Source: Acidobacteriota bacterium
Lineage (GTDB): Bacteria; Acidobacteriota; Polarisedimenticolia; JBFMGF01
Reading direction: 5' to 3'
NCBI GenBank assembly: GCA_040752675.1
Contig: JBFMGF010000008.1
Span: 1 to 45,520 of the forward strand
DNA length: 45,520 bases
In this document: positions 24,756 through 34,420 of the stretch, piece by piece
Layout of the letters: every line of letters begins with the position of its first letter
How positions within the stretch are numbered: position 1 is the stretch's first letter
Translations under genes and position numbers: made by a program
Notes under the pieces: generated by a model
The model's input: only the letters and a program-made list of their open reading frames with translations
Databases searched by the model: none
What the model was told of the DNA's origin: nothing

Positions 24756-26273
24756 TCAAATGGTCATGATGTCGAACTGTTCCATGTGGAGATTGCCATC
24801 GGATCTTATGATGACGCTGACGTTCCTCTTCTTCATCTCGAATTCCAGCACTTCTTTCTTCAGCTCATCAAGATAGGAAGCTACATCCGGATGGGCCCGG
24901 ATGATGATTGTATTTCCCTCCAGAGTCTCAGCAAACTTCTTGATCTCCCTCATGATCTCGAAGGAGACGGTGGCTGATGATTTGACCCGGCCGCTACCCT
25001 CGCAGTAAGGACAGCTCGTGGAGAGGATCCTGTCCAGGCTTTGCTTCGTCCTCTTCCTCGTCAGTTCCACCAGACCGAAGTCGCTTATCTTGAGCAGTTT
25101 CGTCTTCGCCCGGTCCTTCTTGAGCTCCGACTCCAGTTCGCTGAAGACACGTTCCCTGTTCTGGAGCTCCTCCATGTCAATGAAATCGATGATGATGATC
25201 CCCCCCAGATCCCTCAGCCTTATCTGTCTTACGATCTCACGCACAGCCTCGAGATTGGTCTTGAGAACGGTATCCTCCAATCGTTTCTCCCCGGTGTATT
25301 TCCCGGTGTTGACGTCAATCGCCACAAGGGCTTCGGTCTGGTTGATGACAATGTATCCTCCAGACTTCAGCCAGATCCTGCTCTTCAGCGCCTTCTCCAC
25401 CTCTTTGTTGAGGCCGAACTCCTCCATGAGCTGCACTTTCTTTTCATGGAGCTTGACGCGCACGGCCAGGAGAGGATCGATCTTATGGATGAAATCCACT
25501 ATCTCCCTGTACTTTTCCTCCGAATCGACGAGGATCCGCGTGAATTCGGAATTGAAATAGTCGCGGATGACCTTGAGAACGATGTTTTTCTCTTTATGTA
25601 TGATGGAGGGAGCCGTCACCGTCTCGCTCTTTTTCAGGATCTCCTTCCAGATCCTCACAAGATACTCCGCATCGTCGCGAAGCTCTTTCTCCCCCACTCC
25701 CCCCGCCACGGTTCTCACGATGAACCCTCCTCGCTCCGGTTTCAGGTTGAGTGCGATCTCTCTGACCCTGATCCGCTCAGCCAGGTCTTCGATCTTCCTG
25801 GAAACGCCGATGTGTTCCACTGAGGGCATGTAGACCAGGTATCTTCCGGGCAGAGTGATGTAGGAAGTGATTCTTGCACCTTTCCTAGGCAGAGGCTCTT
25901 TCGTGACCTGGACGATGATTTCCTGACCTTCCTTTAAAAAATCATCGATGTTCGGTTTCATCCTTCTCTGGACCGGAACCTCGCTTTCCGAAATTCCCTC
26001 ATCGAACTCCTCGCTGAAACCGAGGATCTTTTCATAATCCTCGATGTTCTCATCCAGATCTTCGACGTAGAGGAAGGCGTCCCGGTCGAGACCGATGTTG
26101 ATGAAGGCCGATTGCATCCCCGGAAGAACCTTGGAGACCACCCCTTTGTATATATTTCCAAGGATACTGTAACTCTCCCCTCTCTCCACGAAGATCTCGT
26201 AGGGGGCGCCGTTCTCCATGATGGAGACCCATATCTCTCCAGGATTCGAACTGACGATTATCTCCTTGGACAT
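24756..26273 (-). CDS. rng: ribonuclease G/E family endoribonuclease
   Basis: A 505-residue RNase G-type enzyme acting in rRNA processing and mRNA decay. It has an N-terminal S1 domain (about 38-125; SILGNIYKGVVSKVLPGMQSAF), the catalytic DNase I-like region with magnesium ligands D320 (AIDVNTGK) and D363 (IDFIDME), and the zinc-link cysteines CPYC near residue 425. There is no long C-terminal scaffold as in RNase E. The start is at 26273 (MSKEIIVSS), four bases after the upstream radical SAM gene; the longer frame to 26420 would run back through that gene. Confidence 0.93.
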   Translation of the reverse strand: MSKEIIVSSNPGEIWVSIMENGAPYEIFVERGESYSILGNIYKGVVSKVLPGMQSAFINIGLDRDAFLYVEDLDENIEDYEKILGFSEEFDEGISESEVPVQRRMKPNIDDFLKEGQEIIVQVTKEPLPRKGARITSYITLPGRYLVYMPSVEHIGVSRKIEDLAERIRVREIALNLKPERGGFIVRTVAGGVGEKELRDDAEYLVRIWKEILKKSETVTAPSIIHKEKNIVLKVIRDYFNSEFTRILVDSEEKYREIVDFIHKIDPLLAVRVKLHEKKVQLMEEFGLNKEVEKALKSRIWLKSGGYIVINQTEALVAIDVNTGKYTGEKRLEDTVLKTNLEAVREIVRQIRLRDLGGIIIIDFIDMEELQNRERVFSELESELKKDRAKTKLLKISDFGLVELTRKRTKQSLDRILSTSCPYCEGSGRVKSSATVSFEIMREIKKFAETLEGNTIIIRAHPDVASYLDELKKEVLEFEMKKRNVSVIIRSDGNLHMEQFDIMTI

Positions 26274-26277
26274 GTCT

Positions 26278-28884
26278 CTAATCCACTTTCGCCAAGAGGT
26301 AAGGAGAGTAGAGCCGTCCGTTCTTTTCCATGAACATCTCCTCTCTCTCCACTCTCCAGGCTGTCCTTTCATCTCCTGCAAAGTTTTTAAGTATATCACC
26401 AATCCTGGCCTTTCCATCACCGGCTATGTAGACAAGAAGCCTGATCCACTTCCCTTTCTCGTAGCTAAGCTCCTTGATCGATCCTGCCATTTCATGGAAC
26501 CGCTCTGATCCACACGCGTCACCCCCGCTGCCATGTTCCTTGAGATGCCTGAAATCCTCGATCGATCGCCATACCGAACTTTCCAGCAGCGGCTCTTCCG
26601 GCTGGATAATGTACAGCGCCAGATTCAACGTTTCCGACAGAGATGGAGTTTTTCGATGTATTATCTTCAATTTTTTCATCGACAACCCTTCCGGGAGAAA
26701 GTGATTGATCTCTCTCAGGAATCTTTCTTCATCGATATATTCTGTGGCATGGAAATCGAAATACTCCCCCGATGATTCCAATCCAAGAGGTAGAGCCGGG
26801 CCGAACGCAATTCTGGCCTTGGGGCTGAAGCCTCTGCTGTATGCGATCGGAATGCCCGCCCTCCTCAAAGCCCTGATGATTGTCTTGATGAGGTCAAGAT
26901 GGGAGAGGAATTTGCTTTTCCCCTTTTTCTCATACTTGATCCTATAACGATACTCCGGTACATTTCCGGTGTTTGCCTTCGACAACTCATGCGGCGGTCC
27001 AGACTTCATCGCATCGTTGTAAATCGCGCTTCCGCCCTTTGCTGATTCAGATTTCTTCATGATCTCCTTGCACTCCTTCACGAATGAGCCGCAGGCATAG
27101 CAGTTTTCCAGATTACAGATTGGAGTGACCCGACCCTCCATCGCCTTATCCAGCTCTCCCGCTAGAAAACTCTTTTTCACCCCCGTATCGATGATGTCCC
27201 ACGGCAGGGGTTCGGTGACATCCATCCTCCGGTAAGCGTACTCTTCCGGGTTGATACCGCTCGATATAAAGGCTTCTTTCCATAATGAGAAATTGAACCG
27301 ATCGCTCCAGCCGTCAAACTGACAGCCGAGTTTGAAGGCTCTTTCGATGACATCGCTCAACCTTCTATCACCTCTCGAGAAGACTGCTTCCATAAAACTC
27401 ATCTTGGTATCGTGCCATTTGATCCTCACGAAATTGCTGGAGAGCTCCCTTTTTAAGAACTTCTGCTTCCTTTCAAGCTCCTCCACCCTCTCCATCGGAA
27501 GCCATTGAAAGGGGGTATGAGGCTTTGGAACGAAAGAAGAGATGGAAACATTGATCCTTCCGCCTCTCCCCGCTGTAACACGCACACGTTTCGAGATCTT
27601 GTGAACCAATCCCGCGATCGCCTTAATGTCGTCCTCGGTTTCGGTGGGAAGCCCGATGATGAAGTAGAGCTTGAGGAGTTCCCAACCTTCCCGGAACGCC
27701 AGATCTGCCGCCGTAAGAACCTGCTCTTCTTCTATGTTCTTGTTGATGACGGCTTTCAGCCTAGCCGTGGCTGCTTCAGGGGCAATCGTGAAACCTGTCT
27801 TTCTCACCCTCTTGATCTGCCTGATGATTTCTTCCGTAAGACTCGATGGCCTGAGCGAAGGGAGCGAAAGGGAGGTGAAATTCTTTGAAAAATCCTCCAT
27901 CAGGGAAGAGAGGAGGAATCCGATTCCGTTGTATTCGCCGGAGTTCAGCGAGGTTAGAGAAGCCTCTTCATAGCCAGTGTGGGCGACGCTTCTCCTGACG
28001 GCTTCCTTGACTCTCTCCGGATTTCGCTCGCGTCTCGGCCTGTAAATGTATCCCGCCTGGCAGAAGCGGCACCCTGTCAGGCAGCCTCGCATGATCTCAT
28101 AAGAAACCCTGTCATGTATTATCTCGCAGTGAGGAACGACGACATCTTCGGGAAACGGAAACGACCCGATGTCTTCTGTGAGCCTCCTGTGGATTGGAAA
28201 TCCAGTAGAGCCAGATGGCGCGGGTATCACGAATCCGTTCTCTGCCTTCCTTTCGATAGTGAGCGACGGGACATAGACACCTTCCATTCGCGCTGCCGCT
28301 TCTATAATATCAGCTCTTCCAGCACCCTCCAATCTCAGCCTCTTGAAGAGATTGACAAATTCCATGATAGACTCTTCTCCATCCCCGATGAAGAACAGGT
28401 CGATGAAAGGAACCAGAGGCTCGGGATTGAAGAGAGCGGGCCCTCCCGCTATGATGATGGGAGAAGACTTATTCCTGTCTCCGCTCCTGAGCAGGATACC
28501 CCCCAGATCCAGCATGGAGAGGATATTAGTGTAGTTCAACTCGTATTGAACGGAGAATCCAACGACATCGAATGAAGAGAGAGGAAGATGGTTCTCCAGA
28601 GAGAAAAGAGAGATCTTCCTCTGACGCATTCGACTCTGCATGTCGATCCAGGGAACGAAGACCCTCTCTGCCAGGATTTCTCTGTCGGAGTTCAACAGGT
28701 TGTAAAGGATCTTCAATCCAAGATGGGACATCCCGATCTCATAGAGGTCGGGAAAACAGAGGGCCAGCTTTAGCTTTACCTCCTCCGGATTCTTCCGGAT
28801 AGCATTCCATTCTCCGCCGATGTATCTAGACGGTTTCTCTACCTCAAAGAGAAACCTCTCTATTTCTCTGAAAACGTTCTGCAT
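26278..28884 (-). CDS. radical SAM protein fused to DUF2344
   Basis: An 868-residue fusion. The N-terminal half matches the TIGR03960-type family: a B12-binding-like domain (about 35-180, with LALCFPDLYEIGMSHLG) and a radical SAM core with the iron-sulfur motif C268-x3-C272-x2-C275 in RGCLTGCRFCQAGY. A second cysteine cluster (CNLENCYACGSF) follows near residue 625. The C-terminal part (about 655-868) is DUF2344, with KFLSHLDLIKTIIRALRRA and YSRGFSPKARI. In many bacteria this gene or pair stands just before rng, as here, which hints at tRNA or rRNA work, but the reaction is unknown. Confidence 0.88.
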   Translation of the reverse strand: MQNVFREIERFLFEVEKPSRYIGGEWNAIRKNPEEVKLKLALCFPDLYEIGMSHLGLKILYNLLNSDREILAERVFVPWIDMQSRMRQRKISLFSLENHLPLSSFDVVGFSVQYELNYTNILSMLDLGGILLRSGDRNKSSPIIIAGGPALFNPEPLVPFIDLFFIGDGEESIMEFVNLFKRLRLEGAGRADIIEAAARMEGVYVPSLTIERKAENGFVIPAPSGSTGFPIHRRLTEDIGSFPFPEDVVVPHCEIIHDRVSYEIMRGCLTGCRFCQAGYIYRPRRERNPERVKEAVRRSVAHTGYEEASLTSLNSGEYNGIGFLLSSLMEDFSKNFTSLSLPSLRPSSLTEEIIRQIKRVRKTGFTIAPEAATARLKAVINKNIEEEQVLTAADLAFREGWELLKLYFIIGLPTETEDDIKAIAGLVHKISKRVRVTAGRGGRINVSISSFVPKPHTPFQWLPMERVEELERKQKFLKRELSSNFVRIKWHDTKMSFMEAVFSRGDRRLSDVIERAFKLGCQFDGWSDRFNFSLWKEAFISSGINPEEYAYRRMDVTEPLPWDIIDTGVKKSFLAGELDKAMEGRVTPICNLENCYACGSFVKECKEIMKKSESAKGGSAIYNDAMKSGPPHELSKANTGNVPEYRYRIKYEKKGKSKFLSHLDLIKTIIRALRRAGIPIAYSRGFSPKARIAFGPALPLGLESSGEYFDFHATEYIDEERFLREINHFLPEGLSMKKLKIIHRKTPSLSETLNLALYIIQPEEPLLESSVWRSIEDFRHLKEHGSGGDACGSERFHEMAGSIKELSYEKGKWIRLLVYIAGDGKARIGDILKNFAGDERTAWRVEREEMFMEKNGRLYSPYLLAKVD

Positions 28885-29005
28885 CCTCTCATCCTCGATT
28901 TTACTTCCATTTTACCCGACATACAGGACTATTGAAACAGCCCAAGAAAAAAATGCTTTACCCGATGATGCTTTTCTTAGCGACCAAACCCGAGAGCTAT
29001 TCCAT

Positions 29006-30097
29006 TCAGTTGGCGAAGCGGTTCATCCTCACGTTCATGACCAGACCAAGCGCCATCATCGTCGATACGACCGATGAGCCGCCGTAGCTAAGGAGGGGAA
29101 GAGGGATCCCTATGGTGGGAAGCAACCCGACAACCATGCCCATATTGATGAAGGCCTGAAAGGCAATCATGCTCAGAACCCCGATAGATATGAAGAGTCC
29201 GAGCCTGTCTCTCGCCACACGCGCCGTGTCGATCATCCTGTTGAAGAGAATGGCATAGAGAAGAATGGCGAACGAAATTCCGGCAAAGCCTGCCACCTCG
29301 CCAAACACGGAAAGGATAAAATCGGTATGCTGCGCGGGCAGGAAGTCAAGCCTGCTCTGAGTGTTCGAGAAGAGCCCTTTTCCGAAAAGCATCCCTGAAC
29401 CGATTGCGATCTTGGATTGAATAAGCTGATATCCGGAGCCGGACGGGTCTCGCGATGGATCAAGAATGGTAAAGATCCTTTCCCTCTGATAATCTTTGAG
29501 ATTCAGCCAGACGACAGGCGCCATGACAATCATGATGAGGAACAGCGTTAGCAACGTCCTGAACCGTATGCCGGAAAGGAACATGCTGACGAAGGCAATC
29601 GGCAGATAGGTCAATGCCGTTCCCAGGTCAGGCTGAAGGAGGATCAGACAAAGCGGGATTCCGACGATGGCAACAATTCCCAGGACATTGAAAAATCCTA
29701 ATTTCTCTCCTCTCTTTGCGTTAAGGAACGTGGCAAGAAGCAGGATGACCGAAACTTTACAAAGCTCGGAGCTTTGGATATTGAAGGGCCCAAGCGTGAT
29801 CCAGCTCTTCGAGCCCGAGATATGCTTCCCGAAGATGAGGGTGAATATAAGCGCGACGATGGAAGCCCCGTAGATGATGTAAGAAAAAGCAGACAGGAGA
29901 TGATAATCGACAAGAAGTGTGAGGATCATCAAGGCCGTGCCGACAACAAACCAGAGCATCTGCTTCCTGTAGAGATCAGCCTTGTAGCTCTGGGCGGAGT
30001 TCACTGAACTGTAAAGCGTGATGATGCTGATCGACATGATCAGAAGGATCACGATCAGAAAGGTCGCATCAATTCTCTGTGACAATCGTTCCAGCAT
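29006..30097 (-). CDS. rodA: rod-shape-determining peptidoglycan glycosyltransferase RodA
   Basis: A 363-residue SEDS protein with about ten membrane helices that polymerises glycan strands in the elongasome together with PBP2. Family marks are SYIIYGASIV..., FGKHISGSKSWI, LLQPDLGTALTYLPIA with the catalytic-loop aspartate, QHTDFILSVFGEVAG and LPLLSYGGSSVV near the C terminus. The start at 30097 gives MLERLSQRIDATFL; a start at 30109 is also possible, and either overlaps the end of mrdA by 29 or 41 bp. It is the last gene of the mre operon. No clear terminator follows. Confidence 0.93.
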   Translation of the reverse strand: MLERLSQRIDATFLIVILLIMSISIITLYSSVNSAQSYKADLYRKQMLWFVVGTALMILTLLVDYHLLSAFSYIIYGASIVALIFTLIFGKHISGSKSWITLGPFNIQSSELCKVSVILLLATFLNAKRGEKLGFFNVLGIVAIVGIPLCLILLQPDLGTALTYLPIAFVSMFLSGIRFRTLLTLFLIMIVMAPVVWLNLKDYQRERIFTILDPSRDPSGSGYQLIQSKIAIGSGMLFGKGLFSNTQSRLDFLPAQHTDFILSVFGEVAGFAGISFAILLYAILFNRMIDTARVARDRLGLFISIGVLSMIAFQAFINMGMVVGLLPTIGIPLPLLSYGGSSVVSTMMALGLVMNVRMNRFAN

Positions 30098-31958
30098 TTT
30101 TACCCGCATCTACTGCATGTGCAGTCATCGTCGGTTTTTTATATTCCTCAGCCTTAAAGAAGACCTCAAGGACTTTCTTCGCTACGGGGGCGGCCGCCTC
30201 GCCGCCGAATCCGCCATGCTCAATTAGAATGGCGAAGGCGATCACTGGGTCTTCATAAGGAACGTACCCGATAAACCAGGCGTGCTCTTTCTCTTCTCTA
30301 GGAAGCAACTGAGTATCTTTGGAAGCGGTGGCGGCTGTGAGCTGCGCCGTGCCGGTCTTTCCGCAGATCTCGATTCCCTCAATCTTCGCTCTCCATCCTG
30401 TCCCTCCCTCATTGACGACTCCCCGCAGGGCATTCTGAACGATTCGCAGAGTCTCCTCGCTCAGACCTCTTATCTTTTCGGGTCGATTTGCCGCCCGCAT
30501 TTCCATGTTGAATGTGGGGGTGATGCGATACCCGCCATTTGCTATGGCGCTGATGAACGTAGCCATCTGAAGAGGAGTTACTTTCAGCGGTCCCTGGCCG
30601 ATGCTCACCGAAATCGTCTCCCCCTTGTACCACTCCTCGTTGTATATCTTTTTCTTCCAGAGAGATGAAGGAACGATGCCATTTACCTCATAGAACAGAT
30701 CGATGCGCGTTGGCTTTCCAAAGCCGAATTGCGAGGCGTAATGGGCGATATCATCGATGTCGAGCATGCTTCCCACGCGGTAGAAGTAAACATTGCAGGA
30801 ATGAACGATGGCACGGTGAAGGTTTACGACCCCATGCCCTCCCTCCTTCCAGCAGGAATACTTCCTCCCGTAAATGATGGTGGAACCTGGACAATAAAAG
30901 GTAGTATTTTCCGTTATGATTCCCTTCTCGAGAGCTGCAATCGCAATGAGCACCTTGAACGTGGAGCCGGGGGGATAGGTGGCCTGGATGGCCCTGTTCA
31001 TCATTGGATGACTGGGGTCCGAGGAGAGTTCTTTCCACCTGGCAGATGGCAAATGTCCGGCAAACTCATTAGGATCGTATGATGGGTTGCTGGCCAGAGC
31101 ATATATCTCTCCGGTCTTAGGGTTGAGGAAAACAGCAGCGCCGACCTCTCCATTCAGCGCATCCATGAGAGCCTCCTGAAGATCCATCTTAATGCTCAGG
31201 AAGAGCGGATTCCCCTCTCTGGGGGCCTTTCTCTCTTTCACCTCCTTGATGACCTTTCCCATGCTGTCCACCTCCACAAGCTTGAAACCCTTTTCTCCAC
31301 GCAGCCAGCCGTCGTATTTCTTTTCGATCCCAGATTTACCGATGACATCTCCCATCCCTATTTCCGCGCCTAATGTCTCCCTTTCCTGCCTCAATTCCCT
31401 CTCCGAAATCTCGCCTACATACCCGACGACATGAGCGACTCCCCTGCCATCGTAATGTCTTTTGAAGTCTTCCTGAATGGAGACATGTGAGAGTTCATCA
31501 AGATGGGCTGAGATAACGGCGACCTCCTCGAATGTGGCATCTTTCTTAACGATCAGAGGCTCCGTCTCGGTAAAATTCTTCATCTTTTGCAGACGGGATC
31601 CCAATTCTTTTAGATCCAGCCGCAGGAGGGAGGCTACGCGTTCGAGGCTTTTCCCTAGATCGGCTCCCCTCTCCCGGTTGATGAGGATTGTGAAGGATGG
31701 TTTGCTGCTGGCGATGATCTTCCCTTCCCGGTCCTTGATGACCCCTCTGTGCGGCCTAAGCTGCACGGTCTTAAGCCTGTTGCTCTCCGCCTTGAGTGCG
31801 AAATGCTTGCCCCTGATGACCTGAAGGTACCAGAAATCGAGGAGGAAGAGAATGAGGATTGAAATCGTGAGATATTTGATCGAGAGGATCCTTCTCTCGA
31901 GCCGCTTCTCCTCATGGTAATCCTTGAACTCTTTTCTTTCCCGGTAATCCATCTTCAT
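30069..31958 (-). CDS. mrdA: penicillin-binding protein 2, elongation transpeptidase
   Basis: A 629-residue class B PBP that cross-links peptidoglycan during lateral growth. One membrane helix (about 30-48) is followed by a dimerisation/pedestal region and the transpeptidase domain with all three motifs: S332-T-F-K335, SCN (HSCNVYF) and KTG (GKTGTAQL). ATYPPGSTFK and SIGQGPLKVTPLQMA are typical of PBP2/SpoVD types. It sits between mreD (ATGA overlap) and rodA, the standard elongasome order. Confidence 0.95.
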   Translation of the reverse strand: MKMDYRERKEFKDYHEEKRLERRILSIKYLTISILILFLLDFWYLQVIRGKHFALKAESNRLKTVQLRPHRGVIKDREGKIIASSKPSFTILINRERGADLGKSLERVASLLRLDLKELGSRLQKMKNFTETEPLIVKKDATFEEVAVISAHLDELSHVSIQEDFKRHYDGRGVAHVVGYVGEISERELRQERETLGAEIGMGDVIGKSGIEKKYDGWLRGEKGFKLVEVDSMGKVIKEVKERKAPREGNPLFLSIKMDLQEALMDALNGEVGAAVFLNPKTGEIYALASNPSYDPNEFAGHLPSARWKELSSDPSHPMMNRAIQATYPPGSTFKVLIAIAALEKGIITENTTFYCPGSTIIYGRKYSCWKEGGHGVVNLHRAIVHSCNVYFYRVGSMLDIDDIAHYASQFGFGKPTRIDLFYEVNGIVPSSLWKKKIYNEEWYKGETISVSIGQGPLKVTPLQMATFISAIANGGYRITPTFNMEMRAANRPEKIRGLSEETLRIVQNALRGVVNEGGTGWRAKIEGIEICGKTGTAQLTAATASKDTQLLPREEKEHAWFIGYVPYEDPVIAFAILIEHGGFGGEAAAPVAKKVLEVFFKAEEYKKPTMTAHAVDAGKNAGTIVTEN

Positions 31959-32446
31959 GGCGTTTCTTCAGAGTAGCTCCTTCTCCAGACCTTCCCGATG
32001 ATGAAGAAGATGGCAAGACCGACGATGCAATTGCCTATGGCCCTCACTGCTGCAGAAGTAAACAGCATCATATCCCAGCTCCTCCCGACGAGTAGCATGA
32101 GCCCTGCTTCCACGAGAGAATCAAATAGGGTGGCAATTGCCAGAATAGTCACGCGGGCCATTAACCCGGTGACATCGAATATCGCTGCGAAAACAGAAAT
32201 CAGATATCCTGCCAGCGTCTTCTTGAATCCATTGAGACCGAAGATCAGTTCTCTCCATGTGTCCTGGACAAGACCTGCCGCGGTTCCGATGAAAATGCTG
32301 CCGACCGGTTTAGAGATCGTTCCAAAATAAACGATGACAAGCATGTACGGATCGAAAAAGTCTTTTCCATATGGAAACAACCTGTTCGCCAATATATCAC
32401 CAAGCAGAGCGCAGATCAAAGCGATGATGACTCTCACGATCTTCAT
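31955..32446 (-). CDS. mreD: rod-shape-determining protein MreD
   Basis: A 163-residue membrane protein with about five predicted helices. The family features are the short N-terminal helix, the FFDPYMLVIVYFGT segment, and GSIFIGTAAGLVQDTWRELIFGLNGFKKTLAGYLI, which matches the conserved MreD loop. It belongs to the MreBCD-RodA-PBP2 elongasome; its exact task is not established. The ATG at 32446 is chosen over a TTG at 32455 because AGAGG is nine bases upstream of the ATG and adjoins the TTG. It is the gene between mreC and mrdA. Confidence 0.88.
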   Translation of the reverse strand: MKIVRVIIALICALLGDILANRLFPYGKDFFDPYMLVIVYFGTISKPVGSIFIGTAAGLVQDTWRELIFGLNGFKKTLAGYLISVFAAIFDVTGLMARVTILAIATLFDSLVEAGLMLLVGRSWDMMLFTSAAVRAIGNCIVGLAIFFIIGKVWRRSYSEETP

Positions 32447-32489
32447 AGATGACAACCTCTAGATAATATATTCAGAAATCCAGGGTAAG

Positions 32490-33320
32490 TCACTTAATGC
32501 TTTCCGGTAGAGTTTTTAGTATTATGATCTCATTTAGAAGGTTGGGGTCGATGGCGGGCTTGATGATGATCATCCTTTCTCCGCCTCCTTCCTCGATGTG
32601 CTCCACGAAGCCCACCCTCAGACCGGGATGATACATCCCTTCCTTTCCCGAAGTGACGACATCGTCGTTGACGGCGATCTCGTAAGAGCCCGTCATGAAG
32701 TCAAGCAAGCATCGGTCGCCGCGTCCCGCCAGGATCGCCTGGATCTCTCTTCCATCTTCCTTCACTATCCGGACCGCGATCCTGCTGGAGGGATCGGTCA
32801 AGAGAAATATCTTCGAGAATCTCTCTCCAGTTTCTTTGACCCTTCCCACCAGTCCCTGAGAGGTCACAATGTTCATCCCGTTCCTGACGCCATCCCTGGA
32901 ACCTCGATTGATGACGGCAGATTGGCCCGACTCCGTCGCATTCATGAAGATAACCTCGCCAAAAAGATGATCTCCTATGTCGAAGGTTACGCTGCCAAAT
33001 ATCTCTTCCATCCTCTTCAGTCTCTTCTTCTCCTCCTTCCAAAGCATCTCCCTGAGCCTTAGTATCTCGAGCTCTTTTTTAAGAAGCTCCCTTTCCTTCT
33101 CCGTTTCGATCAAAAAGATATAATTCCCCAGCAGTGAGCCGGTCCATAGGACCGCAGACGAACCGATTCTTAGAATGGGATCAGTGATCCTGTGAACGAC
33201 CTTCTCCAGAACGGTCGTTTCCAGATCTTCCTTAATCTGTCCTGAAATGATTACAAGTTGGGCAAATAAGATAAAGATGAGAAGAATTGGCGCCCTTCTT
33301 TCTTTTGAGATGATGTTCAT
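32490..33320 (-). CDS. mreC: rod-shape-determining protein MreC
   Basis: A 276-residue bitopic periplasmic protein. A membrane helix (about 11-28) is followed by a coiled coil (70-105, LLKKELEILRLREMLWKEE) and two beta barrels typical of MreC, with VINRGSRDGVRNGMNIVTSQGLVGRV as the signature and DDVVTSGKEGMYHPGLRVG near the end. In other bacteria MreC dimers activate PBP2. It starts 43 bp after mreB and ends 43 bp before mreD. Confidence 0.93.
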   Translation of the reverse strand: MNIISKERRAPILLIFILFAQLVIISGQIKEDLETTVLEKVVHRITDPILRIGSSAVLWTGSLLGNYIFLIETEKERELLKKELEILRLREMLWKEEKKRLKRMEEIFGSVTFDIGDHLFGEVIFMNATESGQSAVINRGSRDGVRNGMNIVTSQGLVGRVKETGERFSKIFLLTDPSSRIAVRIVKEDGREIQAILAGRGDRCLLDFMTGSYEIAVNDDVVTSGKEGMYHPGLRVGFVEHIEEGGGERMIIIKPAIDPNLLNEIIILKTLPESIK

Positions 33321-33363
33321 ATCCAGGTGCCGTCATCACACATTCCAGCTCCGCGCCATCAGA

Positions 33364-34398
33364 TCAATCGATGCAGATTTTTCTCAACAGGTTGAAATCG
33401 GTGAGCATTTTCCCTGTTCCGAGCACAACTGAGGCGAGTGGTTCGTCCGCCATGGAAATGGGAAGACCTGTCTCTTCCCTCAATCTCTTGTCAAGATTCT
33501 TCACAAGGGACCCTCCGCCCGTCAGTATGATGCCTTTGTCGACGATGTCCGCTGCAAGTTCGGGAGGCGTCTGCTCGAGCGCATCTCTGACCGCACCGAT
33601 GATCATGGTTACCGTCTCACTCAGGGCTTCCCTGATCTCGGCATCGGAAATTGTGATGGTCTTGGGAATCCCCTCGATGAGGTCCCTTCCCTTGATCTCC
33701 ATGGTCATCTCCTCATCGAGCGGGAAGGCAGAACCGATCTTAATCTTGACCTCTTCGGCTGTTCTCTCACCGATGAGAAGGTTGTACTTTCTCTTGATGT
33801 ACTGAATGATGTCATCGTCCATCTCGTTGCCGGCGACACGGAGAGCCTTGCTGTACACAATCCCTGCCATCGAGATGACGGCCACGTCCGTCGTTCCTCC
33901 GCCGATGTCGACAATCATGTTTCCGGTGGGCTCCTTGATTGGCAGTCCGGCTCCGATAGCAGCTACCATAGCCTGCTCAACAAGGTAGACTTCAGTCGCT
34001 TTGGCCCTGAGTGCAGCATCCCTCACGGCCCTCTTCTCCACCTGCGTTATCTCCGAGGGGACTCCAATGATGATCCTTGGCCTGACGCCGAAGCTTCTGT
34101 TGTTGTGCGCCTTCTTGATGAAGTAATCGAGCATCTTCTCCGTGTGCTCGAAATCAGCGATGACCCCGTCCTTCATTGGCCGGATAGCAATGATATTCCC
34201 CGGAGTCCGGCCGAGCATCTCTTTAGCTTCTTTTCCGACCGCTTCAACCTTTCCCGTCTTCTGGTTCACGGCAACTATGGAAGGCTCACTTACGACAACC
34301 CCTCTACCTTTAGCAAAGACAAGTGTATTGGCCGTCCCAAGATCGATCGCAAGATCGTTCGAAAAAAGACTGAGCAGTGACCTCGGATTCCATGTCAT
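33364..34398 (-). CDS. mreB: rod-shape-determining actin homologue MreB
   Basis: A 344-residue actin-fold filament protein that positions the elongation machinery under the membrane. Key nucleotide motifs are DLGTANTLVF (phosphate 1), VDIGGGTTDVAVIS (phosphate 2), GIILTGGGSLVKNLD (adenosine) and the MreB-typical VCVP-like IIIGVPSEITQVEKRAV. Length and sequence are close to the family norm. It is the second gene of the operon, 22 bp after the FecR-domain gene. Confidence 0.97.
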   Translation of the reverse strand: MTWNPRSLLSLFSNDLAIDLGTANTLVFAKGRGVVVSEPSIVAVNQKTGKVEAVGKEAKEMLGRTPGNIIAIRPMKDGVIADFEHTEKMLDYFIKKAHNNRSFGVRPRIIIGVPSEITQVEKRAVRDAALRAKATEVYLVEQAMVAAIGAGLPIKEPTGNMIVDIGGGTTDVAVISMAGIVYSKALRVAGNEMDDDIIQYIKRKYNLLIGERTAEEVKIKIGSAFPLDEEMTMEIKGRDLIEGIPKTITISDAEIREALSETVTMIIGAVRDALEQTPPELAADIVDKGIILTGGGSLVKNLDKRLREETGLPISMADEPLASVVLGTGKMLTDFNLLRKICID

Positions 34399-34420
34399 TT
34401 CTTATCTCCTCATCATCGCA

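Noticed and set aside
28885-29005. Candidate terminator between rodA and the radical SAM gene (T-run on the minus strand)
   Set aside because: The T-run is present but no stable stem precedes it.
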